The notes: generated by a model not told the origin, from the letters alone. A DNA stretch of 64,000 bases from Akkermansiaceae bacterium UBA6138 (GCA_002422425.1 DIVG01000062.1:60299-124298); one strand, 5' to 3'. Positions 8,962 through 18,501 are shown, counted from the stretch's first letter. Made by a program: numbers and translations.

Positions 8962-11900
8962 ATGATTCACCTGCATCAGCTCCGCCTGATATCCGCCGTA
9001 TTAGCCGTTGGATTCGCCCTTCTCCCACCCCTCGCGGGCCAGGTCAGTGGCCCGCCGAAAGGATTGCGCGAGGCTCCGCTGACGATCGAGGGAGTTCAGA
9101 AACTGCTCGACCGGACGAGAGCTGACCCCTCACTCGACGACGCGGCGAAAGCGGAAGCGGTCGCTTCATGGGAGGCCGCCATTGCAAGTCTCACGGCCTC
9201 CGACGGGTTTCAGGCGGAAACCGCCCGACTCAGGGAAATCGGCGAGAAAGGGCCCGTTGAAATCCAGCAGCTCAAGAGCAGCCTAGCCGAACTTCAAAAG
9301 GAAAGGGCCACAGCGGCGGGGAACGACGAGGCAGCCGGAGACTTGCCTGCTGAGGCGACGGCCGAAATGATCAATACCCGTCTCAACTCCGAAAAGGCGG
9401 CACTAACCGAACTCAGTCGCCAGGTAAGCGAGTGGGATCAGCAGCTCGGCGGCCTCGAAGAACGCCCTGAAGGCAATCGCGGTCGCGTCGTCGAGGTAAC
9501 CCGCCTCCTCTCCGAGGCGCAGCTGAACTTCAGCCTCTGGAACGGGCAATCCGCCTCGACCCCGAAAGAGAAGGCCCGTCTCGCCGCCGACCAAGCCGCG
9601 ATTCGCGCCTACCGCAGCGAGCTTGCGATGCTGGAGCAGGAATCCCTTACGATCGATCTCAGCCGCGATCTCGCGGAAGCGCGGCGCGCCCTGGCCGCCA
9701 TGAGCCTCGCCACCACCCGCGATCGGGTCGCGAGACTTGAGGCGCGCAGCGGTGCCCTTTTGAGTGCGCGCATCGGTGAAGCCGAGCGCCTCCTTCTCGA
9801 GCCCGGCATCGAACCGGTCGCCGACGTGCCCCTGCTCCGCGAGCTGCTCAAAGAGACCCGCCATCTCACGTTGAAAAATCAGGAGCTCCTCTCTCTCATC
9901 TCCGCCGGCGAGTCGAAACTCAGAGAAGTCGATGGAAATCTCAAATCTCTCCAGCGGGACAAGGAAAGCATCCGTGCCCAGATCGAAATCGGGGGCCTCA
10001 AAGGCGAATTTTCCGAAAAGATCCTCGAGATGCGGGAATCCCTTCCGAAGGTCAAAACCTATCGCAATGCCGCCGCAACCCGGCACAAGCAGCTTTCTGA
10101 CGCCCGCCTCGAGGCCTTTCGCATCGATCTGGAACTTGACTCGCTACCCTCCGCTCAGGAGCAGATCGATAGTCTTATTGCCGCCGTCCGCGAGAAAAGT
10201 CCGGATTCCGAAACGGTTTCAAAGATCGAACCGATTCTCAGGAACCTTGTTGAAACGCAAGCGCAACTGCGCCGCAATGCCATCGAAGGGAACCGCAAGC
10301 TCGCACAGACCCTAGGTGAGATCGATCTCGCCGAAAGTAAAATAATCGCGGCGGCGGCCGAGCTTCGCGACTACCTGGGGGAAAAGCTCATCTGGGTTGC
10401 CAGCTCCCCGCCGATCGCGGGAAATGCCTTCACCGGGATGCGAACCGCCTTGCTCCAACTCCTCGGCCCCGAGGCCCTCTCGCAGTATCTCAAAGCACTC
10501 TTCTCCATTAATCTCTCCCGGTGGATCCTCGCGCTGCTTCTCGCCTGCCTTCTCCTTCTCCCGCGCCGCCGCCTGCGGCAACTTCTGGCAAACTCCGCAG
10601 CCCGCACCCGCCGTATCTCGCAGGATAGCATCGGCAACACCCTGGGAGCCCTCGCCGCTACTCTCTGGCTCGCGCTGCCGACTCCGACCCTGCTGGCTTT
10701 TTTCGGCTGGACCTTTACCTCGGACATTGAAAGCACCCCTGCGACCTATGCCCTCGGGAGAGGGCTGGCAGCCCCCGTGGTGCTGCTCCTCGTCTTCCGC
10801 TTTTCAGCCATTCTCTGCTGGCAGGGAGGCGTTGCCGAGGCCCATTTCCGCTGGAGGCGAACCACCCTCGACGCGTGCCACCGCGCGCTCATGACCGCCA
10901 TTTTCTTTTACCTTCCGGCCCACATGCTCCTCGCGATCTGGTTCAACGGAAGCAACCTCGCCTCCTTTCAAGGGCCCGGACGCCTCGTCTTCATCGTCGC
11001 GATGATCTCGATCTGCCTCATCCTGAACCGGCTCTTCCGCGGGCAAAAAGGGGTCCTCCTACACCTGTCCAATTCGCGGAACTGGATCATAAAGTTGCGG
11101 AAAATCTGGACCACCATTCTCATTCTCATCCCCGTCGCCCTCGCGATACTCGCCGCTCTCGGATACTTCCTCACCTCGGCGGTTCTCGCCTACCAAATCC
11201 AGAATACGGCCTTCGTTGTCTTCGCCGGGACCCTTGCTTACGGCCTAATGACCCGATGGGTGGGATTGCGGGAAAGACGAATCGCCCTCCAGAACGCGAT
11301 GGCCGCGCGTGAGGCAAGGCGTCAGGCGCTCCAGGGTGAGGCAGAAGCGAGTGGCCCGGATACTGAAATCGCCGCCCGCTCAAGCGACGAATCCTTCATC
11401 CCCGTGGAGGAAGACGAGGCAATCGACTGGGGTGTCGTCGGAGAGCAGACTCGGCACCTCATCAAAGCGATCATCACCATTATGGTCGTGCTGGGATGCT
11501 GGCTCGTCTGGTCCGAGCTCATCCCGGTATTGAAATACCTCGACGCCCGCAACGTCGTCGGCAATGTCAGTATCAGCGACCTCATTTGGCTCGGGATCAT
11601 CTCGCTCATCACCACGGTTGTTTTTCAAAATCTCCCCGGACTCCTTGAAGTGACTTTTCTCCAGGCCCTCGAACTGGAGTCCGGCGTGAGAAACGCCATC
11701 ATCACGATTTGCCAGTACATCATTATCGCGATTGGTGTTGCCGTTGGCTTCAGAACACTGGGTCTCGACATGTCACAGTTCGGATGGATTGCCGCCGCTC
11801 TAAGTGTCGGTCTCGGCTTCGGTCTTCAGGAAGTCGTGGCAAACTTCGTGAGCGGGCTGATCCTCCTCTTCGAAAGACCGATCCGAGTAGGTGACACCGT

Positions 11901-12384
11901 CACGGTCGCCGGCGTCGATGGCGTCGTCACCAAAATCCGTATCCGCGCCACCACCATCACAAACTGGGACAAAAAGGAGTTCATCGTCCCGAACAAAGAG
12001 TTCGTCACCGGGACGATCATGAACTGGACCCTGTCGAATTCCATGATCCGCCTCGTTTTCCCCGTCTCGATAGCCTACGGATCAGACATCAGGAAGGCTC
12101 AGGAGATCCTCCTCGAAATCGCCCGCAGTCAGCCTGAAGTCCTTATCGAACCGGCGCCTGCCGCCGTTTTTGAGCTTTTCGGTGAGAGTGCCCTTAACTT
12201 CACACTGCGACTCTACCTGCCCCGAACGGAACTGCGTCTCGAGATGACGCACCGCATCAACACCCTCATCCACGACCGCTTCGTGGCCGCCGGGATCGGG
12301 ATTCCCTTCCCCCAGCGAGACCTCCATCTCCGCTCCATCGATCCATCGATCCCGCTCGGACCGAAGACGAGGCCCGGTGAATGA
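8962..12384 (+). CDS. Large mechanosensitive channel, MscS/MscK family
   Basis: A 1140-residue inner-membrane protein. The start at 8962 (MIHLHQLRL) gives a signal peptide ending near GQVSG; an in-frame start at 8920 would add 14 residues. A long periplasmic coiled-coil region (about 30-500) rich in Glu, Leu and Arg is followed by many membrane segments (about 515-990). The MscS pore and beta domain is clear: WIAAALSVGLGFGLQEVVANF, then FERPIRVGDTV and the NWDKKEFIVPN segment, then a C-terminal alpha/beta domain. Its size and layout are like MscK (KefA) and MscM of E. coli, which release solutes on hypo-osmotic shock. It stands alone, with its own candidate promoter. Confidence 0.9.
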   Translation: MIHLHQLRLISAVLAVGFALLPPLAGQVSGPPKGLREAPLTIEGVQKLLDRTRADPSLDDAAKAEAVASWEAAIASLTASDGFQAETARLREIGEKGPVEIQQLKSSLAELQKERATAAGNDEAAGDLPAEATAEMINTRLNSEKAALTELSRQVSEWDQQLGGLEERPEGNRGRVVEVTRLLSEAQLNFSLWNGQSASTPKEKARLAADQAAIRAYRSELAMLEQESLTIDLSRDLAEARRALAAMSLATTRDRVARLEARSGALLSARIGEAERLLLEPGIEPVADVPLLRELLKETRHLTLKNQELLSLISAGESKLREVDGNLKSLQRDKESIRAQIEIGGLKGEFSEKILEMRESLPKVKTYRNAAATRHKQLSDARLEAFRIDLELDSLPSAQEQIDSLIAAVREKSPDSETVSKIEPILRNLVETQAQLRRNAIEGNRKLAQTLGEIDLAESKIIAAAAELRDYLGEKLIWVASSPPIAGNAFTGMRTALLQLLGPEALSQYLKALFSINLSRWILALLLACLLLLPRRRLRQLLANSAARTRRISQDSIGNTLGALAATLWLALPTPTLLAFFGWTFTSDIESTPATYALGRGLAAPVVLLLVFRFSAILCWQGGVAEAHFRWRRTTLDACHRALMTAIFFYLPAHMLLAIWFNGSNLASFQGPGRLVFIVAMISICLILNRLFRGQKGVLLHLSNSRNWIIKLRKIWTTILILIPVALAILAALGYFLTSAVLAYQIQNTAFVVFAGTLAYGLMTRWVGLRERRIALQNAMAAREARRQALQGEAEASGPDTEIAARSSDESFIPVEEDEAIDWGVVGEQTRHLIKAIITIMVVLGCWLVWSELIPVLKYLDARNVVGNVSISDLIWLGIISLITTVVFQNLPGLLEVTFLQALELESGVRNAIITICQYIIIAIGVAVGFRTLGLDMSQFGWIAAALSVGLGFGLQEVVANFVSGLILLFERPIRVGDTVTVAGVDGVVTKIRIRATTITNWDKKEFIVPNKEFVTGTIMNWTLSNSMIRLVFPVSIAYGSDIRKAQEILLEIARSQPEVLIEPAPAAVFELFGESALNFTLRLYLPRTELRLEMTHRINTLIHDRFVAAGIGIPFPQRDLHLRSIDPSIPLGPKTRPGE

Positions 12385-12460
12385 CAATCCACCGGGGGGT
12401 TCCCTGATGACGGTCGTTTCCGCACTTGCCAGAGGAAGGGTTTTTCCGTTCTTCTAGCGC

Positions 12461-13813
12461 ATGCATCGTCTCCTCTTCTCCCTTGCGATCCTCGTCAGTC
12501 TCACCGGCCCCGCGCAGGCGCAGTCGGGCTGGAAAGCGGGGGCCGCCTCGGCCGCGGTCACGCCCGACGACTTTCTCTGGATGGCCGGGTACGGCGGACG
12601 GACTTCACCCGCCCAGCGCAAGCGCACCGATCTTTTCGCGAAGGCGCTTGCCCTTGAAGACGCCCAGGGAAATCTCGGCGTCATCATCACCCTCGACCTC
12701 GTCGGGATCGACCGTGAATTTTCCACCCTTGTCACGGACAAGCTCAGGGAATCCTACGGACTCACCCGCCCGCAGATCGCGATCTGCACCTCGCACACCC
12801 ACAGCGGGCCCGTCGTCGGTCGCAACCTCGGCCCACTGCACTATTACGCACTCGACTCGGATCAACAAAAAAAGATCGACGACTACGCCGGCTTCCTCCT
12901 TGCCAAAATCAACACCGTGACCGGTTACGCCATCGCCGCCCTCGCCCCCGCGCGAATCCAGGCCGGCAGCGGAAAATGCACTTTCGCGGTAAACCGCCGT
13001 GAGAATGTCGAAAATGACGTCCCCGCGCTCCGTGAAAAAGGTCTCCTCAAAGGACCGAGCGATCATGACGTTCCCGTCCTCAGCGTGCGCGGTGAAGACG
13101 GCGCCCTGCGCGCCGTGCTCTTCGGCTACGCCTGCCACGCCACTGTCCTCAACGGACCCGAATGGAACGGCGATTATCCCGGCTACGCCCAGGCTGAACT
13201 CGAAAAAAAATTCCCCGGTGCCATCGCCCTCTTCTGGGCCGGATGCGGCGGTGATCAGAACCCCGTGCCACGCCGCGATCTCACCCTCGCGGAACACTAT
13301 GGCAACGAACTCGCCGCCCGTGTCGGCGACGTCCTCAGGGCTACTATGCCCGAGCTCAGCCCCGAACTCGTGACCGACTACCGCGAGATCGCCGCGCCCC
13401 TCGACACCCTGCCGACCCTGCCGCAGCTCAGGGAAAACGCCACCTCGCACAACCGCTTCGAGGTTGCACGGGCCAAATTCCTCCTCCGAGAGCTCGAGAA
13501 AAAGGGCGCTCTCGAGGGGGCATACCCCTACCCCATCGGCGTCTGGCAATTGGGCAAAACGATAGACTTCGTCTTTCTCGGGGGCGAGGTCGTGATCGAC
13601 TTCGCCGTCCGGTTGAAAAAGGAGCGACGCGGCACCGCCACCTGGGTCGCCGGCTACGCCAACGACGTCATGGCCTACATTCCCTCGCGCCGCGTCCTCG
13701 ACGAGGGCGGCTACGAGGGCGGCGAATCCCACGTCTACTATGGTCTCCCCTCGCTCTGGGCCCCCACGATCGAGGAAGACATCGTCAAAGCCGTCCACGA
13801 CCTGCGGAAATGA
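12461..13813 (+). CDS. Ceramidase-like (neutral/alkaline N-terminal domain) secreted protein
   Basis: A 450-residue protein with a signal peptide (MHRLLFSLAILVSL...AQAQ). The mature part starts WKAGAASAAVTP and carries the motifs of the neutral/alkaline non-lysosomal ceramidase N-terminal domain: an ICTSHTHSGP motif with likely zinc histidines, LFGYACHATVLNG, and FWAGCGGDQNP. Full ceramidases are about 650-750 residues, so this is the shorter form with only the catalytic-like domain, as is common in Planctomycetes and Verrucomicrobia. Its true substrate is uncertain. The stop overlaps the start of the next gene by 4 bp (ATGA at 13810), so the two are translationally coupled. Confidence 0.82.
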   Translation: MHRLLFSLAILVSLTGPAQAQSGWKAGAASAAVTPDDFLWMAGYGGRTSPAQRKRTDLFAKALALEDAQGNLGVIITLDLVGIDREFSTLVTDKLRESYGLTRPQIAICTSHTHSGPVVGRNLGPLHYYALDSDQQKKIDDYAGFLLAKINTVTGYAIAALAPARIQAGSGKCTFAVNRRENVENDVPALREKGLLKGPSDHDVPVLSVRGEDGALRAVLFGYACHATVLNGPEWNGDYPGYAQAELEKKFPGAIALFWAGCGGDQNPVPRRDLTLAEHYGNELAARVGDVLRATMPELSPELVTDYREIAAPLDTLPTLPQLRENATSHNRFEVARAKFLLRELEKKGALEGAYPYPIGVWQLGKTIDFVFLGGEVVIDFAVRLKKERRGTATWVAGYANDVMAYIPSRRVLDEGGYEGGESHVYYGLPSLWAPTIEEDIVKAVHDLRK

Positions 13814-14853
13814 AGACCCAGCTTTTCACGATACTGCTGCCACTCGCCGTCCTGACAAACGCACAGGAGGCAACGCCCGAACTCGGCTATCCGCCCGCGA
13901 TCGTCGAGGTGCGCTACCCCTGTCCCGACGGATCGGACCAGCCTGCCCTCTTCTGGGCACCCGGAGAATCCCCGACCGCGAAAAAACCCCTCCTCGTCGC
14001 TCTCCACACTTGGTCGGGCGACTATCGCCAGGCCGGAGGCGAAGTGAAATACGCCGAGTGGTGCCTGCAGAACGACTGGGTCTTCATCCACCCGCATTTC
14101 CGCGGACCGAACCGCACCCCCGAGGCTCTTGGGTCAGATCTCGTCATCGCCGACATCCGCGCGGCGGTGGAGTGGGCTAAAACGCAGACCGCCATCGACG
14201 AAACCCGCATCTACGCGATCGGCGTCTCCGGGGGAGGCCACATCACCCAGCTCCTTGCCGGACGCACCCCCGAGATCTGGGCCGGCATCTCCTCCTGGTG
14301 CGGCATCGCCGACATCGCCGCGTGGCATCGGGAAACAACCGCCGCCGGACGCCTCCACTACGCCGGACACATCGAGGCTGCCCTCGGCGGCACACCCCAC
14401 GCGAGCCCGCAGCACGAGGCCGAGGCCCGCTACCGTTCGCCTCTCACCTGGCTCGGACAGGCGGGTTCCGTTCCCCTCGATCTCAATCACGGCAGCGCCG
14501 ACGGACGCGACGGCAGCGTGCCTTTCACCCACTCGCTGCACGCCTGGAACGCCGTCGTGCCCGAGTCGGATCGCATCGATCCCGCCGTCATTTCCCGTTT
14601 TTACGAAACGCAGGTTCCGCCCGCCGGAGGCGACCGTGATCTCGCCGATCCGCTCTACGGACTCCTTTCACCGCTCTACCGCCGGACCAGCGGCAACACA
14701 CGTGTCACCATCTTCCAGGGCGGCCACGAGATCATCCACGAAGCCGCCCTCAACTGGCTCGCGGCCCAGCGCAAGGGACAACCCGCCAACTGGAATCCTC
14801 CCAAAATCGCGACCCTGAAAACGACCGAGACGGAACGCGAAAGCGGAAAATAA
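13810..14853 (+). CDS. Secreted alpha/beta hydrolase, prolyl-oligopeptidase-like
   Basis: A 347-residue protein with a short signal peptide (MKTQLFTILLPLAVLTNAQE). An alpha/beta hydrolase core follows: PLLVALHTWSGDY for the oxyanion region, the nucleophile elbow IGVSGGGH (Ser at about residue 140), a later NHGSADGRDG segment that probably carries the acid, and GGHEIIHE near the end with the likely catalytic histidine. It overlaps the ceramidase-like gene by 4 bp, so both are probably made together and exported to act on the same class of ester or amide substrate. The next gene faces it from the other strand only 9 bp away. Confidence 0.82.
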   Translation: MKTQLFTILLPLAVLTNAQEATPELGYPPAIVEVRYPCPDGSDQPALFWAPGESPTAKKPLLVALHTWSGDYRQAGGEVKYAEWCLQNDWVFIHPHFRGPNRTPEALGSDLVIADIRAAVEWAKTQTAIDETRIYAIGVSGGGHITQLLAGRTPEIWAGISSWCGIADIAAWHRETTAAGRLHYAGHIEAALGGTPHASPQHEAEARYRSPLTWLGQAGSVPLDLNHGSADGRDGSVPFTHSLHAWNAVVPESDRIDPAVISRFYETQVPPAGGDRDLADPLYGLLSPLYRRTSGNTRVTIFQGGHEIIHEAALNWLAAQRKGQPANWNPPKIATLKTTETERESGK

Positions 14854-14862
14854 GTTCAGCGA

Positions 14863-15852
14863 TCACTTCGCGGCACGGGCTTTTTCGATCATCTCCGCGA
14901 GTGTGACCGGAGCCCCGCCGCGGCGTTTGCTCTCGTCCGCCGCCGCCATAAAGGCGAAAATCTCGATCGTTTCCTCGGCCGACACGGGAACCTCGCCGGT
15001 GCGGAAAAACTTCATCATCTCGGCCATCAATTCGGGATAACCCGCCCCGGCGCTTTCCTCGATCACCGCCTTGCTTCCGAAAACCTTGACCCCGTAGGCC
15101 GTCTTCGAAGCGCGCAGACCTAACAAGGTGCCTACTTTTCCGCCTTCCCAGAGTCCTGTGACGACGTCGGTGCCCTCCGTGTGAGTGCGGGTGACGCTCT
15201 GACATCCTGTCCCGATTACGGTGAAGAGCGCCTCGGTCGGATGGATCCCGTACCAGGCGAGATCAAGATGGTGCTCTTCGAGCGAGGCGGGACCGTAGCT
15301 CAGCACCGCGGCGATCTCGCCCACGTCCGTCGTCGCCGCCTTCACCACGCCCTTGTTGTAGCGTAGATTCGAACAGCTCCAGACCGGGGTAGAGTGCTCT
15401 TTCGCGAGGTCAAAGATCGCGATCGTGTCCTCCAGTGTCGCAGCGGCCGGCTTGTCGATGAAGGTCGGCTTGCCCGCCTTGATCCCCGGCGTCGCCTGGG
15501 CGAGATGGGGACGGCCATCGACGCTCTCGATCATGATAACATCAACCTCGGGCAGCATCGCCTCAATCGTCCCATACATTTTCACCCCGTATTCCTTTGT
15601 CAGGGTCTCGACATACCCATCGACACGAGAGTGACTCGACTCGATGTCCGGACTCGACTGCGCCACCGCCGCGACGACCCGCGCCTCGTAGCCGTTCGCC
15701 GGATCATGGAGAATTTTCGTGAAAGCGGGAGCATGCGAGGTATCGAGACCGATCATGCCGACACGTATCGTTTTGAGCTCCTGAGCCCGAACTCCGGTCA
15801 GAGCGAAGATCACGGCGGGCAGGACGGCAAAAGCGGAGAAGCGGAGTTTCAT
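14863..15852 (-). CDS. Gfo/Idh/MocA family oxidoreductase, exported
   Basis: A 329-residue protein. An N-terminal signal-like segment (ending VRAQE) precedes the Rossmann start KTIRVGMIGLDTSHAPAF, where the usual GxGxxG is altered to a G-L-D-T-S form. The EVDVIMIES segment, the IDKPAA motif (the conserved lysine region of this family) and a C-terminal oxidoreductase domain follow. Many verrucomicrobial and planctomycete genomes carry exported members of this family for sugar or cyclitol metabolism. The altered nucleotide-binding loop means cofactor use is uncertain. It converges with the hydrolase gene and is divergent from the small lipoprotein gene at 15947. Confidence 0.82.
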   Translation of the reverse strand: MKLRFSAFAVLPAVIFALTGVRAQELKTIRVGMIGLDTSHAPAFTKILHDPANGYEARVVAAVAQSSPDIESSHSRVDGYVETLTKEYGVKMYGTIEAMLPEVDVIMIESVDGRPHLAQATPGIKAGKPTFIDKPAAATLEDTIAIFDLAKEHSTPVWSCSNLRYNKGVVKAATTDVGEIAAVLSYGPASLEEHHLDLAWYGIHPTEALFTVIGTGCQSVTRTHTEGTDVVTGLWEGGKVGTLLGLRASKTAYGVKVFGSKAVIEESAGAGYPELMAEMMKFFRTGEVPVSAEETIEIFAFMAAADESKRRGGAPVTLAEMIEKARAAK

Positions 15853-15946
15853 CCTGTCGTTTTAGGCCCTCGCGGCGGTCACGGGTAGTCCGTAAACGCG
15901 GCATCGGTCGCTTGTGACTCACCTCCTCGCAGCGTAATCTGCCGAC

Positions 15947-16309
15947 ATGAAACCGCTGCCATCGTTCGCCGCCCTTCTCCTTTTCCCCTGCCTCCTCATC
16001 GCCTGCAAAGAAGAAGCTTCTCCCACCGAACCGCCTCTCGCCGGCGGATTTTCCGAAGCCTCTGTCTCGGATGAGGAGGTCAAAGCCGCCGCCGACTTCG
16101 CCGTCTCGGGGCAGGCCGCCGAAGAGAAGAAAAAGATCGAACTCATTTCCATCACTGCCGCTCAGGCCCAGGTCGTCGCCGGGATGAATTATAAACTGAC
16201 CCTTGAAGTCCTCGTCGACGGCAAAAAACAAACCGCCGAAGCCCTCGTCTGGTGGCAGTCCTGGCGCCAGCCTGACCCGTATCAGCTGAGCTCCTGGACG
16301 GTGAAGTGA
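15947..16309 (+). CDS. Small putative lipoprotein, unknown function
   Basis: A 120-residue protein with a lipoprotein signal: positive start, hydrophobic stretch, then lipobox LIAC at about residues 18-21. The mature part has an acidic linker (DEEVKAAADFA) and a C-terminal segment that ends in a WWQSWRQPDPYQLSSW stretch, rich in Trp. I recognise no family. The upstream oxidoreductase gene is divergent, 94 bp away; the toxin-antitoxin operator region begins right after the stop. Confidence 0.65.
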   Translation: MKPLPSFAALLLFPCLLIACKEEASPTEPPLAGGFSEASVSDEEVKAAADFAVSGQAAEEKKKIELISITAAQAQVVAGMNYKLTLEVLVDGKKQTAEALVWWQSWRQPDPYQLSSWTVK

Positions 16310-16312
16310 GGT

Positions 16313-16338
16313 AACCCTGTTGGGTTGGGGGACTTGAC
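16313..16338 (+). promoter_or_regulatory. Candidate toxin-antitoxin promoter with inverted repeat operator
   Basis: AACCCTGTTGGGTT (16313-16326) is a perfect 5-4-5 inverted repeat. Seven bases later comes a consensus TTGACA (16333-16338). No convincing -10 box follows at 16-18 bp. Autoregulation through such a repeat is usual for toxin-antitoxin operons, but here it is an inference from position. Confidence 0.4.
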
Positions 16339-16402
16339 AAAAGCGCGGCCCTACTCCCAACCTTGCAAACCCCGCATGCAGGTGGCACATTCGACAATAA
16401 CC

Positions 16403-16675
16403 ATGACCCTCGATATTCCCGATGACCTTCTCGGGGAACTGAGCGCCAAGTTCCACGATGCCGGGCTAACCGCTCTCGAAGCACTGGCGGCACGGGCCTA
16501 CGCGGAAGAAGTGCTCTCGCTGGAGCAGGTTCGTCAACTCCTTGATCTGCCTTCGCGGTGGGAAGCCGAGGCGGTGCTGAAACGCCAGGGAGTTTGGCCC
16601 GGCACCACGGTGGCCGAAGTCCTTGCCGATCTTGAGGTTTTGGGGAAACTAAGTCGATTGCACGAGGCACCTTGA
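16403..16675 (+). CDS. UPF0175 family antitoxin
   Basis: A 90-residue protein. The ATG at 16403 gives the family's typical start (MTLDIPDDLL); an upstream in-frame start at 16325 would run through the promoter. The body has the small alpha-helical UPF0175 pattern: LEALAARAYAEEVLSLEQV, LLDLPSRWEAEAVL, and a final GTTVAEVLADLEVL segment. The family is known as the partner of DUF3368 PIN toxins, and the next gene is one. Its stop overlaps the toxin's TTG start (TTGA at 16672-16675), which implies translational coupling. The antitoxin itself looks intact. Confidence 0.8.
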   Translation: MTLDIPDDLLGELSAKFHDAGLTALEALAARAYAEEVLSLEQVRQLLDLPSRWEAEAVLKRQGVWPGTTVAEVLADLEVLGKLSRLHEAP

Positions 16676-17165
16676 TCATCATCAGCGACAACTCCGCTCT
16701 TTCCGCACTTGCCGAGGCAGGGTTGATCGATCTTCTTCATCGATTGTTTGGAATCATCGTCATACCCGAATCAGTGCGGCAAGAGGCCTGCCATCGCAGT
16801 GCACCAGCGGAGTTACACCAATGGATTTCCGCCCCTCCCGATTGGTTGTTCATCGTTAATGATCCTACCCAGCTCCTACCCAGCTCCTACCCGAGACGAC
16901 GGGCGTGGGCTCCGGCGAAGCGGCTGCGATCACACTCGCTTCGCGGGATCCCGGGAACACCCGCTTGATCCTGGATGAAAGACGTGGACGGACGGTGGCC
17001 CTTGCTTTGGGATTGCTCGTCACCGGAACTATCGGAATTATCGGTGAATCGGCACGGGTGGGCTTTGTTGATTTTGAAGAGGCGATCGCGCGGCTCAGAG
17101 CAAACGGGTTTCATCTATCCGACGCCGTCGTCGAGGCTGTCAGGGAAAGACTGGGGTTGGATTAA
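16672..17165 (+). pseudogene. DUF3368 PIN-domain toxin, frameshifted by an 11-bp duplication
   Basis: The first part starts at a TTG and reads LIIISDNSALSALAEAG, the N-terminal PIN strand with the conserved Asp; DUF3368 proteins begin this way. It reaches ...NDPTQLLP and then leaves frame. The second part, in another frame, reads GSGEAAAITLA ... LILDERRGRTVAL, the conserved acidic residues of the C-terminal half, and ends at 17165. Between them lies a tandem copy of an 11-bp unit (16864-16874 and 16875-16885). Deleting one copy joins the halves as TQLLPETTGVGSGEAA without any other change. The toxin is therefore either disabled or subject to slippage reversion. The catalytic residues are all still encoded. 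Confidence 0.85.
16864..16892. repeat. 11-bp tandem duplication inside the toxin gene
   Basis: The unit CCTACCCAGCT occurs twice in tandem (16864-16874, 16875-16885), followed by a 7-bp partial copy CCTACCC (16886-16892). Eleven is not a multiple of three, so the extra copy breaks the reading frame of the PIN toxin. The 7-bp partial copy would have been the pre-existing short direct repeat that allowed slippage. Confidence 0.95.
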
Positions 17166-17364
17166 TCTTTCATACGCTGCCGGAGGCTGGCCGCAGGTGC
17201 TGCCCTGATTCGTTGAGAAACGTCTCTTCAATCACTGGCAGGGACACCCTTCGATTCACAGTAAAAACCGGGGATGCACTCCAGAAATTCACGTAAATTT
17301 GTGGACTTCGCATCCATAGGGCGTGCTCGCGCCATTATGCCCTCCATCGCTCCGAAGAAGCCCC

Positions 17365-18480
17365 TCACCCCATCTGCGGCAACACCAGACTCCGCGCCAC
17401 CTCGCCGCGCTCCAGCGCCGCGTAGGCTTCGTTGATTTCGCTGAGCGGATAGGTTTTTGTCAGGAGAGAGTCGAGATCGATCTTCCCGCATTCGTGCAGT
17501 TCGATGAGGCGCAACAGATCGAGCCTCGGGCGGGTCGATCCGTAGATGGATCCGCGCAGGGTCTTCTCGGCGTAGACGAGCTGGTTCACATTGATGCGGG
17601 CACGGGCATCCGGCCCCGCGATGCCGACGACGACGCAGGTGCCGCCCTTTCTTGTCATGTCGTAGGCCTGCTCGATTGCTTCGGCGAGTCCGATTGCTTC
17701 GAAGGCATTGTCAACGCCGAGGCCTCCGGTGAGATCCTTCACTGCGGCGACGGGTTCGTGTTCGGTCGAGTTGATGAAGTGCGTCGCCCCCATCGTGCGA
17801 GCGTAGTCGAGCTTTGACGGGACACGGTCGATCGCGATGATCTTTGTCGCCCCCGCGAGGCGGGCGGACTGGATGATGTTGAGCCCGATGCCGCCGCAGC
17901 CGACGACGGCGACGGTGCTGCCGGCGGGAACGTTGGTCGCGTTCATGACCGCGCCGAATCCGGTGATGACGCCGCAACCGATGAGAGCAGCGTGTTCGAA
18001 GGAGACGGACTCGGGAATTTTCACGACCGCGCCCTCGGGCATGGTCGATAGCTGGGAAAAGGTCGAGACCCCTGCGTAGTGGAGGATGGACTCACCCGCT
18101 GCATTTCGAAATCGGGTTTGCCCGTCGGGCATCAGGCCGGTGAAGCGCATCGCGGTGCCGACGTCGCAAAGAGCGGGACGCCCGCCGAGGCAGTAGTAAC
18201 ACTGGCCGCACGACATCCGCCAGATCGGGATGACGTGGTCTCCGGGTTTCACCGAGGTGACGCCGCTCCCGATTTCTTCGACAATGCCGGCACCCTCGTG
18301 TCCGAGAATGATGGGCATTTTCATGGGCAGATCGCCCTTCATGACATGAAGATCGCTGTGGCAAACCCCGGCCGCCTGCATGCGGACCTGCACTTCCCCG
18401 GGACCGGGCGGGAGCACCTCGACCTGCTCAAGAAGGAGGGGTTCGTTGGCTTGATAGAGAACGGCGGCGAGTGCTTCCAT
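17365..18480 (-). CDS. Zinc-dependent alcohol dehydrogenase (MDR superfamily)
   Basis: A 371-residue medium-chain dehydrogenase. Catalytic zinc ligands are visible as GVCHSDLH (Cys near 38), then GHEGAG (His-Glu near 60-61). The structural zinc loop CGQCYYCLGGRPALC has the four-cysteine spacing. The nucleotide-binding motif VVGCGGIGLN follows near residue 190. The length and SCGQCYYC loop match the class III-like / NDMA-type alcohol dehydrogenases that oxidise alcohols or S-hydroxymethyl thiols. It stands alone on the minus strand, facing the broken toxin gene. The 199-bp gap before it holds no gene that I can support. Confidence 0.88.
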   Translation of the reverse strand: MEALAAVLYQANEPLLLEQVEVLPPGPGEVQVRMQAAGVCHSDLHVMKGDLPMKMPIILGHEGAGIVEEIGSGVTSVKPGDHVIPIWRMSCGQCYYCLGGRPALCDVGTAMRFTGLMPDGQTRFRNAAGESILHYAGVSTFSQLSTMPEGAVVKIPESVSFEHAALIGCGVITGFGAVMNATNVPAGSTVAVVGCGGIGLNIIQSARLAGATKIIAIDRVPSKLDYARTMGATHFINSTEHEPVAAVKDLTGGLGVDNAFEAIGLAEAIEQAYDMTRKGGTCVVVGIAGPDARARINVNQLVYAEKTLRGSIYGSTRPRLDLLRLIELHECGKIDLDSLLTKTYPLSEINEAYAALERGEVARSLVLPQMG

Positions 18481-18501
18481 AGAGGGAGAAAGAACCGATG
18501 A

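Noticed and set aside
12605..13798. 397-residue minus-strand reading frame
   Set aside because: Shadow of the ceramidase-like gene, which has a signal peptide and active-site motifs.
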